Source of the DNA: Syntrophobacteraceae bacterium
Lineage (GTDB): Bacteria; Desulfobacterota; Syntrophobacteria; Syntrophobacterales; Syntrophobacteraceae
Assembly (NCBI GenBank): GCA_013314815.1
Contig: JABUEY010000005.1
Location: forward strand, 1-62,509
DNA length: 62,509 nucleotides
Direction of reading: 5' to 3'
The position numbers and the translations under genes were made by a program. Numbering within the stretch: position 1 is the first letter of the stretch; the number at the start of each line of letters is the position of its first letter. Positions 48,198 through 56,755 of this stretch are shown here, one piece after another. The notes under the pieces are model-generated. The model saw only the letters and a list, made by a program, of their open reading frames with translations, was not told the origin of the DNA and did no database searches.

Positions 48198-48480
48198 TGC
48201 ATTCCCAGGTTGCCTTTCGAGTCGGGCAGGAGAAAAGAATGCTTCATGGTTCATGCCCCCCCGAGCGATATCGGTTTTCGTTGCTTGTGGGTGCTTCCCA
48301 ATTACCCTATGGCCGTGGCTGATCCGCCCCGGCGGGGCAACCCATGGATGCCCGGAATTCCTCCATCGGACAGCGCCCCTTTGCTCCGGGTCGCCATGCC
48401 GAAGATGTTTCTTCATATCATACTGAGAATGACCGGATCAATTCATACGCCGGGGGCTCACATGAAAAAGGTTCATAAAA

Positions 48481-48653
48481 CGTTTAACCGGACAACGATT
48501 GCACAAGGGTGAAACACACCCGCAACAACGTTATTCTCACAGCACCGTCATACGACACCGTTGCTCCCGCGAAGGCGGGAATCCAGGGCAACCGTGCATG
48601 GCGAAACAGACATCATGGCAGGCAGACCAAGCGGTACGCCTGCCGGATGAACC
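48481..48653 (+). repeat. Dispersed intergenic repeat, copy 3
   Basis: Begins with ACCGGACAACGATTGCACAA, contains CGCAACAACGTTATTC-type iterons, the stem CCCGCGAAGGCGGGAATCCA, and GGCAGGCAGACCAAGCGGTA, and ends with GCCGGATGAACC at 48642-48653. It aligns end to end with copy 2 read on the reverse strand, apart from internal deletions. It lies in the gap upstream of the binding-protein gene. Confidence 0.7.
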
Positions 48654-48656
48654 ATG

Positions 48657-48699
48657 AAAAAAACCCTCCTCCTGTTTTTTGTTCAGGAAAAGGGTTTTT
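48657..48699 (-). terminator. Bidirectional intrinsic terminator
   Basis: A hairpin with CCTG/CAGG and an outer AAACCC/GGGTTT pairing flanks an A/T-rich loop. On the reverse strand it ends in seven T (complement of 48657-48663), and on the forward strand in five. It lies 36 bases beyond the end of the small protein gene 48736-48975, whose transcript it most likely ends. Confidence 0.7.
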
Positions 48700-48735
48700 G
48701 GCTGCGGGTCAGAGTAAGGAAAGCGGGAAAAATGC

Positions 48736-48975
48736 CTACAGGCTGCGAACATCGATGTTGCGGATGAATGCCTTGATATTGTTCATCCAGGAATTGATCC
48801 TCTCTTCATTTTCCCTGTTCATCCTTTCATCGGGGGTTTCGTCGTGTTCCCCGGCGGTATGCTTATGAACGCGCCCGGACGGTTCGATTCCGCTTCCCGC
48901 TTCTGCACTTCCTCCAGAGAAATCTGTACCCCTGAAGTATTCAAGGTCCTGGGCGTCTCGCCATTTGGTCTTCAT
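48736..48975 (-). CDS. Small hydrophilic protein of unknown function
   Basis: 79 residues, highly charged, no signal peptide or transmembrane segment; a Gly/Ser-rich then His/Glu-rich centre (SGRVHKHTAGEHDETPDERM) and a predicted amphipathic C-terminal helix (ERINSWMNNIKAFIRNIDV). It has a strong Shine-Dalgarno AAGGAGGATCTT directly before ATG 48975, a candidate promoter upstream and an intrinsic terminator downstream, so it is a real single-gene transcript. I do not recognise the family. Confidence 0.72.
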   Translation of the reverse strand: MKTKWRDAQDLEYFRGTDFSGGSAEAGSGIEPSGRVHKHTAGEHDETPDERMNRENEERINSWMNNIKAFIRNIDVRSL

Positions 48976-49014
48976 AAGATCCTCCTTTTGTCTTCCCTGA
49001 TCGGTTTCAAGTCG

Positions 49015-49043
49015 AAAATAATCATGTTTATAAGGCATGTAAA
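49015..49043 (-). promoter_or_regulatory. Candidate promoter of the 79-residue protein gene
   Basis: On the reverse strand TTTACA (49043-49038), a 17-base spacer and TATTTT (49020-49015) lie about 40 bases upstream of ATG 48975 in an AT-rich segment. Confidence 0.45.
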
Positions 49044-49154
49044 GACTTTGAATTCCTTATTTTAGTGCTATAGAAAGCCTGGAATCCGGCCTGGAGATCG
49101 AGTGTAACTTCTGTTGTTGAGGGGTGTGGTAAGAGGAATAGGGAGGCGAAGACT

Positions 49155-49943
49155 TCAGCTGGAAGAGCTGCATGACACGATGACCCTGGTTCCGGGAGCA
49201 ATTCCCAGTTCCGTCGATGCGTTTCCCATGTTGACCGCTATTTCGAGGCGGCCGCTGCTGCCTATGAGCGTTATCGCGGTTCCAGGGCTGGTGTGTCCGT
49301 AGGATTCCACGTGATGACGGATGCAGTGTCCGCCTGCCCTCACGATTTTCTGCCCGTTACGCGGAAGGCGGCTCATGTGATCCATCGTGATGTTGGTGAT
49401 CGCATTGCCGAAATGGTCCACGTGGACCACTTCACCCTCGATCTCGAATTCCCTGAATAGAACGCGGGACCATTCGGCGATGTGCGGAGAACATATGGAA
49501 CCGAGGGACGGGAATGGGATGCCCCGCGCCAGGTGAGCCGCCACGGGAGCGAAGATATCCCTGCCGTGAAAGGTGCTGCTCACCCGAGGTCTCCAGTACT
49601 TGCTGTTGTCCAGGCTTCTTGATTCCCACGAGCATTCCCTGGCGGGTATCCAGGAAAAGATTCCATTGTCGGGGCCCAGGAAGTAGTAGTGAGGAGTTTT
49701 GATCGCGATGGCCCTGCGTCCCGTGCCGACTCCCGGATCGACGACAGCCACGTGGATGGTTCCCGGAGGAAAATCCGCGTAGACGGACTCCAGGAGAAAG
49801 GCCCCGGAACGGATGTCCCGGGCGGGCACGAGATGGGAGATGTCGATCAGGCGGGCATCGGGGCATATCCCCAGAATGATGCCTTTCATCCCGGCCGCAT
49901 AGCTGTCCTGGAGGCCGAAATCCGTCAGCAGAGTGATGATCAT
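49155..49943 (-). CDS. SAM hydroxide adenosyltransferase (DUF62 family)
   Basis: 262-residue member of the fluorinase/chlorinase/duf62 family, which in most bacteria hydrolyses S-adenosylmethionine to adenosine and methionine. Seen: N-terminal LLTDFGLQDSYAAGMKG, DISHLVPARDIRSGAFLL, VAVVDPGVGTGRRAIAI, GPDNGIFSW, and the C-terminal barrel with VVHVDHFGNAITNI. No halogenase context is present, so hydroxide is the likely nucleophile. GGAAAGAG upstream supports ATG 49943. It is transcribed divergently from the inositol-monophosphatase-like gene. Confidence 0.9.
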   Translation of the reverse strand: MIITLLTDFGLQDSYAAGMKGIILGICPDARLIDISHLVPARDIRSGAFLLESVYADFPPGTIHVAVVDPGVGTGRRAIAIKTPHYYFLGPDNGIFSWIPARECSWESRSLDNSKYWRPRVSSTFHGRDIFAPVAAHLARGIPFPSLGSICSPHIAEWSRVLFREFEIEGEVVHVDHFGNAITNITMDHMSRLPRNGQKIVRAGGHCIRHHVESYGHTSPGTAITLIGSSGRLEIAVNMGNASTELGIAPGTRVIVSCSSSS

Positions 49944-50098
49944 GGGCTCTTTCCTTCCAGCACGGAGTCCTGTCTTCCGGTTCGATCCCGTTGCGGGATC
50001 TTGCCGGCCGGGAGCGGCACTCGATCCAGCTCAACGAGCCTCGAAGCCTTGCCCGGATATTCAGGCGGTTCATCGAGTACAACATTTCAGGGAAACAG

Positions 50099-50127
50099 TA
50101 TACAATAGAAGTCTTCGTAAATATAAT
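50099..50127 (+). promoter_or_regulatory. Probable promoter of the IMPase-like gene
   Basis: TATACA at 50099-50104 and perfect TATAAT at 50122-50127, spacing 17, lie 80 bases upstream of the start at 50207. Confidence 0.5.
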
Positions 50128-50206
50128 AGGCTTGGTTTGATGGAGCGGCGGGAGGATTTTGTGCCGCTGTCGGCGCAATACGGATATCTTTCTGATAAGG
50201 AGGGAG

Positions 50207-51013
50207 ATGGTGGATTTAGGCAGCCCCAGGATCGAAGACCTGGCCCGGTTTGCAACGGATGTGGTTCGAGGTGCCGGGCAGGAAGCATTGCGTTACTACG
50301 GCAAGGGGAACCCGGAGGTAAAATTCGACGAGGAACTCGTCACGGAAGCGGAACTCCACCTGGTGGATTACTTCCGAAAGCAGCTCGAAGCCAGGTTTCC
50401 CGAACAGGGTATATTCGGAGATCCCCTGCCCAGTGAGGACTATGTTCACGGGCAAAAAGGGTTCCTGTGGATATACGATGCACTCGACGGAGTTGCCAAT
50501 TTCCAGGCGGGAATCCCCATCTGGGGAATCTCCCTGGCGCTGCTGGAAAACTTCTGGCCTGTGCTGGGCGTCTTTTACATGCCGGTAACGGGGGATCTTT
50601 TCTACGCTCATGCCGGCCAGAAAGCCTTCTGGGGAGATGTGGAAATGAGCCTTCCCGAATTCGGGGAGGTGACGAACGAAAGCCTGCTCCTGACCTACTC
50701 GAGATTCCACAACCACTACCGGTCCACCTTTCCCGGAAAGATCAGGAACCTCGGAAGCACAGCGGCGCACATCTGCTATGTGGCGCGCGGGAGAGCCGAA
50801 GCCGCCGTTCTGGCCCATGTATCCTACCAGGACCTCGCCGCAGCCCAGATCATCCTCACCGCCGCAGGCGGAAAGATCTGCAAGCTGAACGGCACGGAAT
50901 TCCATCTCAGCGAATACCTTGGCGGGCAAAGAATTGAAGAACACCTGATCGCCGCGCCGCGGGGAGCTCACAGCGCCGTGAGGATGTATCTCAAGGAACA
51001 CGAGAAGCTTTGA
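50207..51013 (+). CDS. Inositol monophosphatase family protein
   Basis: 268-residue FIG-superfamily phosphatase-like protein. The metal site reads WIYDALDGVANFQAGIP, matching the D-x-x-D-G-(T/S)-x-N-F consensus with V for T, and the C-terminal motif is YQDLAAAQIILTAAGGKI. The usual G-E-E metal-binding element is altered to FGDPLPSED, so activity may be weaker or on a different substrate (inositol phosphate, fructose bisphosphate, or PAP-like nucleotides). AAGGAGGG lies only three bases before ATG 50207, so GTG 50210 could be the true start. Stand-alone gene with its own promoter. Confidence 0.85.
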   Translation: MVDLGSPRIEDLARFATDVVRGAGQEALRYYGKGNPEVKFDEELVTEAELHLVDYFRKQLEARFPEQGIFGDPLPSEDYVHGQKGFLWIYDALDGVANFQAGIPIWGISLALLENFWPVLGVFYMPVTGDLFYAHAGQKAFWGDVEMSLPEFGEVTNESLLLTYSRFHNHYRSTFPGKIRNLGSTAAHICYVARGRAEAAVLAHVSYQDLAAAQIILTAAGGKICKLNGTEFHLSEYLGGQRIEEHLIAAPRGAHSAVRMYLKEHEKL

Positions 51014-51096
51014 TCCGGATCCAGCGGGGTTGCCGGATGTTCCGCCCGGAACTTATCGCCAGTTCCCGGCCCCATTCGGGATGGGGGATCGCCTTC

Positions 51097-52728
51097 TTAC
51101 TTTTGTTGTGGCACGGCCCGCCTGCCCATTTCCGTCGTGAGGTCCAGCAGGATCTCGTCCAGGTGGTTTTCCGTTTCCGTCAGTTCACGCTGAAACTGCT
51201 GGAGAACATCCTGGGGCAGAACACCCGTGGATTGTAAAAGGATGCGGCGGATTTCGTCCGCCCGCCGGACCACTCCCGCCAGGATGTTCTGCCACTCGAA
51301 CTCCGGCAGCGCCTCGACGGCCGCCGCCGGCCTGATCTCCTCCCGGTTGATCACGTCCCCAATGGCCGGGACATACGTGTCGAAGCCGAAGCGCTCCTTC
51401 ACGAGTGCGGCAAAGGCTTCGGAGACGGCTTCCTCGCCGTGGATCACATTCACCTGCATGCGGGGGTTCCTGAAGTGGCTCAGCCACTCGAGCAGTTCGG
51501 ACTGGTCCGCGTGGGCGGAAAGCCCTCCGATGGTAAACAACCTGGCTCTTACGACCACTCTTTCCCCGAAAACCTTGATGCTTTTCGCCCCTTCAATGAT
51601 CTTGCGCCCCGGAGTCCCCATCGCCTGGAAGCCGACGATCACCAGTGATGCCCCCGGCCTCCACAGGTTGTGCTTCAAATGATGCTGGATCCGGCCCGCC
51701 GTGCACATGCCGTTGCCGGCAATCACGATGGCTGTGCCGCGGGTCTGGTTGATGGCCATCGATTCCTGGGCGGTACGGGAAAGGATAAGTTCCGGAAAGT
51801 CGAAGGGATGATGACCGCTGTTGATGATCTCGTGGGTTTCCGAATCGTAGAATTCGCTCATGCGGCGGAAGATTTTCGTCGCGGCGATGGCCAGCGGGCT
51901 GTCCACGTAGACAGGCATGGACGGAATCATCTTCTTGCGCAGAAATCCCCCGATGATGTACAGCAGTTCCTGTGTGCGTTCGACGGCGAACGCCGGAATG
52001 ATTACCTTTTCCTTGTGGCGGTGGCTGTACAGGATGGCTTCCCGCAGCTCCTTCGTACTTTCCTCGAAAGACTTGTGGTTCCGATTTCCGTAGGTGGATT
52101 CCATGAACAGGGTATCCGCATCGGTAATGACGTCGGGGTCTTCCACGATGAGCTGATCCCTGGATCCGATATCGCCCGAAAACACGACCTTGTGGGTCTC
52201 CCCCGGAGGGCCGCTCCAGATTTCAAGGATCGACGAGCCCAGAATGTGGCCGGCATTCCTGAAACAGACCGTTAGATCATGGTTGATCCGGATCTGCTCG
52301 TTGGGGGAAACCACCTCGAAAAGAGGGCTGCAGGCCGTTGCGTCCGCCACGGTGTACAGGGGCTGAACATCGTACTCTCCCTGGCGTCGGTTCTTTCGAC
52401 TCCGCCATTCCGCTTCCATCTCCTGGATGTGGGCCGAATCGAGCAGCAGGATTCTGCACAGTTCCGCGGTGGGCTGGGTGGCGTAAATCTTTCCCATAAA
52501 TCCATCGCGCACCAGCTTGGGAAGACGTCCGCTGTGGTCGATGTGGGAGTGGGTGAGGAAGACGGCCGAGATTTCCCCGGGATCGAAGGCCCAGTCCCTG
52601 TGGTTCAAGGCATCCATCTGTTTGCCGCCCTGGAAAAGTCCGCAGTCGATCAGGTATTTGTTCCCGTTGTCCAGAAGAAAACACGATCCTGTGACGCACC
52701 TTGCAGCTCCGAGGCAAGTGATTCGCAT
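51097..52728 (-). CDS. Metallo-beta-lactamase fold, beta-CASP nuclease
   Basis: 543-residue RNA-processing type hydrolase of the CPSF73-like/Ysh1-like bacterial group. The first metal motif is FLTHSHIDHSGRLP, then VFSGDIG, FMESTYGNRNHK, and the beta-CASP domain with IIPAFAVERTQELLYII and GTAIVIAGNGMCTAGRIQHHL. The last MBL motif is GGLSAHADQSELLEWL. A short helical tail follows. Substrate is probably RNA or single-stranded nucleic acid. AAAGG precedes ATG 52728. It is transcribed away from the TetR gene with a palindromic operator in the 226-base space between them. Confidence 0.9.
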   Translation of the reverse strand: MRITCLGAARCVTGSCFLLDNGNKYLIDCGLFQGGKQMDALNHRDWAFDPGEISAVFLTHSHIDHSGRLPKLVRDGFMGKIYATQPTAELCRILLLDSAHIQEMEAEWRSRKNRRQGEYDVQPLYTVADATACSPLFEVVSPNEQIRINHDLTVCFRNAGHILGSSILEIWSGPPGETHKVVFSGDIGSRDQLIVEDPDVITDADTLFMESTYGNRNHKSFEESTKELREAILYSHRHKEKVIIPAFAVERTQELLYIIGGFLRKKMIPSMPVYVDSPLAIAATKIFRRMSEFYDSETHEIINSGHHPFDFPELILSRTAQESMAINQTRGTAIVIAGNGMCTAGRIQHHLKHNLWRPGASLVIVGFQAMGTPGRKIIEGAKSIKVFGERVVVRARLFTIGGLSAHADQSELLEWLSHFRNPRMQVNVIHGEEAVSEAFAALVKERFGFDTYVPAIGDVINREEIRPAAAVEALPEFEWQNILAGVVRRADEIRRILLQSTGVLPQDVLQQFQRELTETENHLDEILLDLTTEMGRRAVPQQK

Positions 52729-52838
52729 AGCCGCACCTTTCTGTGAACGAAACGGATACTGAACGCAGGCAGGGAGAATACTCCCCCGCCTTCTTTCGTG
52801 CCGCCTTCCTGCTCCTGCCGGCAGCCGATGGATTCCCC

Positions 52839-52867
52839 TTGACAAAGGGATACAATCCTCCCTAAAT
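52839..52867 (+). promoter_or_regulatory. Promoter of the TetR/beta-oxidation operon
   Basis: A perfect TTGACA at 52839-52844 and CTAAAT at 52862-52867, spacing 17. The 18-bp palindrome begins three bases after the -10, covering the expected transcription start, so repressor binding would block initiation. Confidence 0.55.
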
Positions 52868-52870
52868 AAA

Positions 52871-52888
52871 TGAATGACTGCTCATTCA
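52871..52888. promoter_or_regulatory. FadR-box-like palindromic operator
   Basis: TGAATGACTGCTCATTCA: two perfect 7-base arms (TGAATGA/TCATTCA) around a 4-base centre. This has the form of the FadR box described for the TetR-family fatty-acid regulator of Bacillus. It lies 66 bases upstream of a TetR gene heading a beta-oxidation operon and could also influence the divergent nuclease gene. Confidence 0.65.
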
Positions 52889-52954
52889 AAGTTATCATAG
52901 CTATGAATCGAGCAAAATTCAAACACATTCAGGGACATCTCGGAGGCACCTTCC

Positions 52955-53572
52955 ATGCGCAGGAGACTACCGGACAAACGGCAGGCTATCCTGGATGCCG
53001 CGGTCAAGGTCTTTGCCGGAAAGGGATTTTTCCGGTCCAGGGTTTCCGAAATCGCGCGGGAGGCCGGCGTCGCGGACGGTACCATCTACCTTTATTTCAA
53101 GAACAAAGACGATATTCTCATTTCCATCTTCGAGTTGAAGATGCAGGAGGTCATCCGGAACTTTCGCAATGCCGTTGCCCGGGAAAAGGACGCCGTGTCG
53201 CGGATGGAATGTCTCATCAGAATGCACCTGGAGGAATTCCAGGCCAATCCGGACCTGGCCGCGGTGTTCCAGGTGGAGCTGCGCAGGAGCAGCCGCTTCA
53301 TGAGGGAATACAGGAAGAGGGAGCTTCGAGAGTACCTGGACCTCATCGGGGAAATCATCCGGCAGGGGCAGCAGGAGGGATTCTTTCGACAGGATCTGCC
53401 CCTGGGACTTGTGAAACGCCTCATATTCGGAACACTGGATGAGCTTGTGTCCACGTGGGTCCTGGCTGGCAGGCGCTATGAACTTCGGACTCTTGCGGAA
53501 CCCATCATGGATCTTTTCCTGCGGGGGATCGGCGGGGAAGGGGACGCAGCGGACCGGCGCCCGGTTCTGTAA
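52955..53572 (+). CDS. TetR family regulator, fatty-acid type
   Basis: 205-residue repressor-like protein. The N-terminal DNA-binding domain has ILDAAVKVFAGKGFFRSRVSEIA and the recognition helix region GVADGTIYLYFKNKDDIL. The C-terminal ligand domain is helical (TetR_C FadR-like) with FRNAVAREKDAVSRMECLIRMH. GGAGG upstream sets the start at 52955. It is the first gene of a run with acyl-CoA dehydrogenase, thiolase and FadB-type genes, and a perfect palindrome lies upstream, so autoregulation released by acyl-CoA is likely by analogy with Bacillus FadR. Confidence 0.9.
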   Translation: MRRRLPDKRQAILDAAVKVFAGKGFFRSRVSEIAREAGVADGTIYLYFKNKDDILISIFELKMQEVIRNFRNAVAREKDAVSRMECLIRMHLEEFQANPDLAAVFQVELRRSSRFMREYRKRELREYLDLIGEIIRQGQQEGFFRQDLPLGLVKRLIFGTLDELVSTWVLAGRRYELRTLAEPIMDLFLRGIGGEGDAADRRPVL

Positions 53573-53593
53573 ATCAACAGGGAGAAAGACAAC

Positions 53594-55453
53594 ATGAAAC
53601 TGCTCGCCGATGAAAGGGACATCAAGTTTGTCCTGCATGAACAGTTGCGTATCGAAGAACTCAGCAGGTATCCGAGGTTTTCGGAATTTTCCCGCGAGAT
53701 CTGCGACATGGTGCTGGACCAGGCGGAAAAGCTGGCTGAAAAGGAGTTTTATCCGACCAACCGGAAGGGGGATGAGGAGGGTTGTACCTTTGAGGACGGT
53801 CAGGTGCGGGTTCCCGGGTGTTTCAGGGAGCCTTACAGGCTGTACTGTGAAGGGGGGTGGCTTGCCATGGCTGATCCGCCGGAGGTGGGTGGTCAGGGCT
53901 TCCCCTTTCTTCTGGGCAATGCGTGTCTCGAATTCCTGGGCAGCGCCAACTGGGCCGTCATGATGTACCCGGGGCTGACACATGGAGCGGCCAGGCTGCT
54001 GGAACGTCACGGCTCCCGGGAACTCCAGGACATCTACATGTACCGGATGTACTCGGGGGAATGGGCCGGAACCATGTGCCTGACCGAGGATGTCGCCGGA
54101 AGTGATGTGGGAAGTCTGCGCACGAAGGCCGTCAAGCGGGAGGACGGGTCCTACTCCATTTCCGGCCAGAAGATTTTCATTTCCTGCGGTATGCACGATC
54201 TCACGGAAAACATCGTACACATGGTCCTGGCACGCACGGAAGGGGCTCCCAGGGGCGCAAAGGGAATCTCCATCTTCGTGGTGCCCCGCCTGCTGCCCCG
54301 TGAAGACGGCATCCTCGAGGACAACGACGTCAGGTGCGCCGGCATCGAAAAGAAGCTGGGCATTCACGGTTCGTCTACATGTGTGCTCAACTTTGGAGAA
54401 AACGGCAACTGCAGGGGCTTCCTGCTTGGAGAAGAAAACGCGGGAATGCGCATCATGTTCGACATGATGAACGAAGCCCGGCTGTTCGTGGGCATGCAGG
54501 GACTCTGCCATGCCAACGCCGCCTACCTGCATGCTCTGCAGTACGCCAAGGACAGGATCCAGGGGGCGCCCGTCGAGCGCATGAAAGACCCTTTCGCCCC
54601 TCGCGTGCCTATCATTCAGCACCCCGACGTGCGCCGCATGCTCATGTTTATGAAGAGCAGCACCGAGGGCATGCGCGCACTCATGCATCTCGCCTCCTAT
54701 TGCATCGACCGGGTCCGTGCCGCCCAGGACCCGGGGGAGCGCGAGCGCTTCCAGGGATACGTCGATCTGTTGATTCCCATATGCAAATCGGTGGGAAGCG
54801 ATCTCGGTTTCCGGGTGTGCGAGACGGCCATCCAGGTCTACGGGGGGTACGGCTACAGCAGGGAATATCCCGTGGAACAGTTCCTCAGGGATTGCAAGAT
54901 CGCGTCCATCTACGAGGGAACCAACGGCATCCAGGCCCTCGATCTCGTCGGTCGCAAGCTCACATTGAAGCGAGGTCAGCTTGTAAAGAACGCCCTGGCG
55001 GCCATCGACGAAATCCTGGCAAAGGTTCGGACCAATTTCAACCTGCGCGACATGGTGCAGATCTACGACGAAGCCCAGGAAAGTCTCATCCAGGTTACGA
55101 AGTTCTTTGCACTCAAGGGCATGACCGACGAATTCCATGTTCCGCTGCTTTATGCCAAGCCTTACCTCGATCTGTGTGGAGACGTATCCATGGGCTTTCT
55201 GCTTCTGTGGCAGGCCCACCTGGCCGACCGCAGGCTCCGGGAAATCTACCGGGACCACAACGCGAGCGACGACGTCTCCCGCGGAAAGGTGCTCCGGGAA
55301 AACCGCAGTGCGGCTTTTTACTTCGGAAAGATCGCTTCGGCCCGCTTCTTCATCAACCAGGTGCTCACACAGGCCGGCGGCAGGGCTCGATCCATCATGA
55401 ACAACGACAAGTCTGCTCTCGATATTCCGGACCACGGTTTTGCCCTCGTGTAG
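53594..55453 (+). CDS. Acyl-CoA dehydrogenase with C-terminal extension
   Basis: 619-residue long acyl-CoA dehydrogenase of the subgroup with an added C-terminal domain (about residues 470-619), like those annotated as 3-methylmercaptopropionyl-CoA or medium/long-chain dehydrogenases. The flavin and substrate motifs include MCLTEDVAGSDVGSLRTKA and IFISCGMHDL. The catalytic glutamate is E441 in YEGTNGIQALDLVGRK. It makes trans-2-enoyl-CoA for the FadB-type protein two genes on. GGGAGAAAG precedes ATG 53594, 21 bases after the TetR gene. Confidence 0.92.
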   Translation: MKLLADERDIKFVLHEQLRIEELSRYPRFSEFSREICDMVLDQAEKLAEKEFYPTNRKGDEEGCTFEDGQVRVPGCFREPYRLYCEGGWLAMADPPEVGGQGFPFLLGNACLEFLGSANWAVMMYPGLTHGAARLLERHGSRELQDIYMYRMYSGEWAGTMCLTEDVAGSDVGSLRTKAVKREDGSYSISGQKIFISCGMHDLTENIVHMVLARTEGAPRGAKGISIFVVPRLLPREDGILEDNDVRCAGIEKKLGIHGSSTCVLNFGENGNCRGFLLGEENAGMRIMFDMMNEARLFVGMQGLCHANAAYLHALQYAKDRIQGAPVERMKDPFAPRVPIIQHPDVRRMLMFMKSSTEGMRALMHLASYCIDRVRAAQDPGERERFQGYVDLLIPICKSVGSDLGFRVCETAIQVYGGYGYSREYPVEQFLRDCKIASIYEGTNGIQALDLVGRKLTLKRGQLVKNALAAIDEILAKVRTNFNLRDMVQIYDEAQESLIQVTKFFALKGMTDEFHVPLLYAKPYLDLCGDVSMGFLLLWQAHLADRRLREIYRDHNASDDVSRGKVLRENRSAAFYFGKIASARFFINQVLTQAGGRARSIMNNDKSALDIPDHGFALV

Positions 55454-55532
55454 ATTCCGGGAGCGAAATCCGGTAGTGCTGGAGCGGTTGCAGACAGATT
55501 CGATGAACCCATACACCGGGAGGATTGCTCTC

Positions 55533-56726
55533 ATGAAGTCGAGAGATGTGGTTATAGTGGACGCGATTCGAACAGCGTTCGGCAGGGCCGGCGAAAACGG
55601 CTATTTCTGGCTCACTCGCGCCGACGATATGGCGGTAAAGGTCATCCGGGAGCTGATGAGGCGAAATCCGGCGGTGAAACCCGAAATGGTGGAAGAGAAC
55701 ATTTGGGGCGCTACGACTCAGGAAGGAGACCAGGGGCTGACTCTCGGACGCACGACGGCGATCCTTGCCGGTCTTCCCGAAAGCTGTTCCGGGTTTTCCG
55801 TGGATCGCATGTGTGCGGGAGGGCTCACCGCCATTACGGCGGCGGCATCCGAGATCGCTCTGGGTGCCTGCGATATTGCCGTGGCGGGGGGTGTGGAACA
55901 CATGGGGCATCATCCCATGGGAGCTACGGCAGACCCGAACCCCCGTTTCCTCGCCGAACGCCTGGTTTCGGAGGATGCCCTGGTGATGGGGAAAACCGCC
56001 GAGAATCTTCACGACATGTATCCGGATATCACAAAGGAAATGGCCGACGAATATGCCTGCCTGTCCCAGAGGAAAACGGCTGAGGCCTACCGGGCGGGAA
56101 AGATCCAGAAGATGATTGTTCCCATGAGTGTCTACACCCGGGAAGGCTGGGCGGTGGCCCACCAGGACCAGCAGCCGAGGCCGGAAACGACGATGGAAGC
56201 ACTGAGGGATCTCAAGACGCCTTTTCGAAACCAGGGCCGCGTGACGGCGGGGAACTCTTCGGGGTTGAACGACGGGGCCTGCGGCGTGCTCCTCATGAGT
56301 GAAGAAAAGGCCGGCGAACTGGGCCTTGCACCCAAGATGCGCCTGGTGGGATATGCCTTCGCCGGTGTTCGCCCCGAAGTGATGGGCTACGGTCCTGTCC
56401 CTTCGACAAGGAAGGTCTTTGCCAGAACAGGGCTGTCCATGGAGCAAATGGACTTCGTCGAACTTAACGAAGCCTTTGCGGTGCAGTGCCTGGTGTTCAT
56501 GAAGGAGTTCGGGATGAGGATTCCCGACGACGAACGGCTGAATCCGCTTGGGGGAGCCATCGCTTTCGGGCATCCTCTGGCCGCGTCCGGCCCCAGGCTG
56601 GTCATGCATCTCATGCACCATTTTTCCGAGCACCCACAGGCGCGCTACGGCCTTACCGCACTGTGCGTGGGCCTGGGCCAGGGGGCGTCCGCCATCTGGG
56701 AAAATCTGCAGACGGGCGATAAATAA
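55533..56726 (+). CDS. Acetyl-CoA acyltransferase (thiolase)
   Basis: 397-residue degradative thiolase. The nucleophile is C94 in SVDRMCAGGLTAI. The second half shows the NEAF motif (LNEAFAVQ), GGAIAFGHPLAASG with the catalytic histidine, and the second cysteine in LCVGLGQGASAIWE, where the usual C-x-G-G-G is C-V-G-L-G. It cleaves 3-ketoacyl-CoA with CoA. GGAGG ten bases upstream supports ATG 55533; an upstream ATG at 55503 is less likely. It lies between the dehydrogenase and the FadB-type gene. Confidence 0.93.
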   Translation: MKSRDVVIVDAIRTAFGRAGENGYFWLTRADDMAVKVIRELMRRNPAVKPEMVEENIWGATTQEGDQGLTLGRTTAILAGLPESCSGFSVDRMCAGGLTAITAAASEIALGACDIAVAGGVEHMGHHPMGATADPNPRFLAERLVSEDALVMGKTAENLHDMYPDITKEMADEYACLSQRKTAEAYRAGKIQKMIVPMSVYTREGWAVAHQDQQPRPETTMEALRDLKTPFRNQGRVTAGNSSGLNDGACGVLLMSEEKAGELGLAPKMRLVGYAFAGVRPEVMGYGPVPSTRKVFARTGLSMEQMDFVELNEAFAVQCLVFMKEFGMRIPDDERLNPLGGAIAFGHPLAASGPRLVMHLMHHFSEHPQARYGLTALCVGLGQGASAIWENLQTGDK

Positions 56727-56755
56727 ACCCACAAGACATCACAGAGGGAAGAGCC

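Noticed and set aside
49155-49943. Halogenase (fluorinase/chlorinase) identity
   Set aside because: The family also contains the much commoner SAM hydroxide adenosyltransferases, and no halometabolite genes are nearby.
52967-55534. Reverse-strand open frame of about 855 codons
   Set aside because: Antisense to the TetR and acyl-CoA dehydrogenase genes, with no ribosome binding site or domain.
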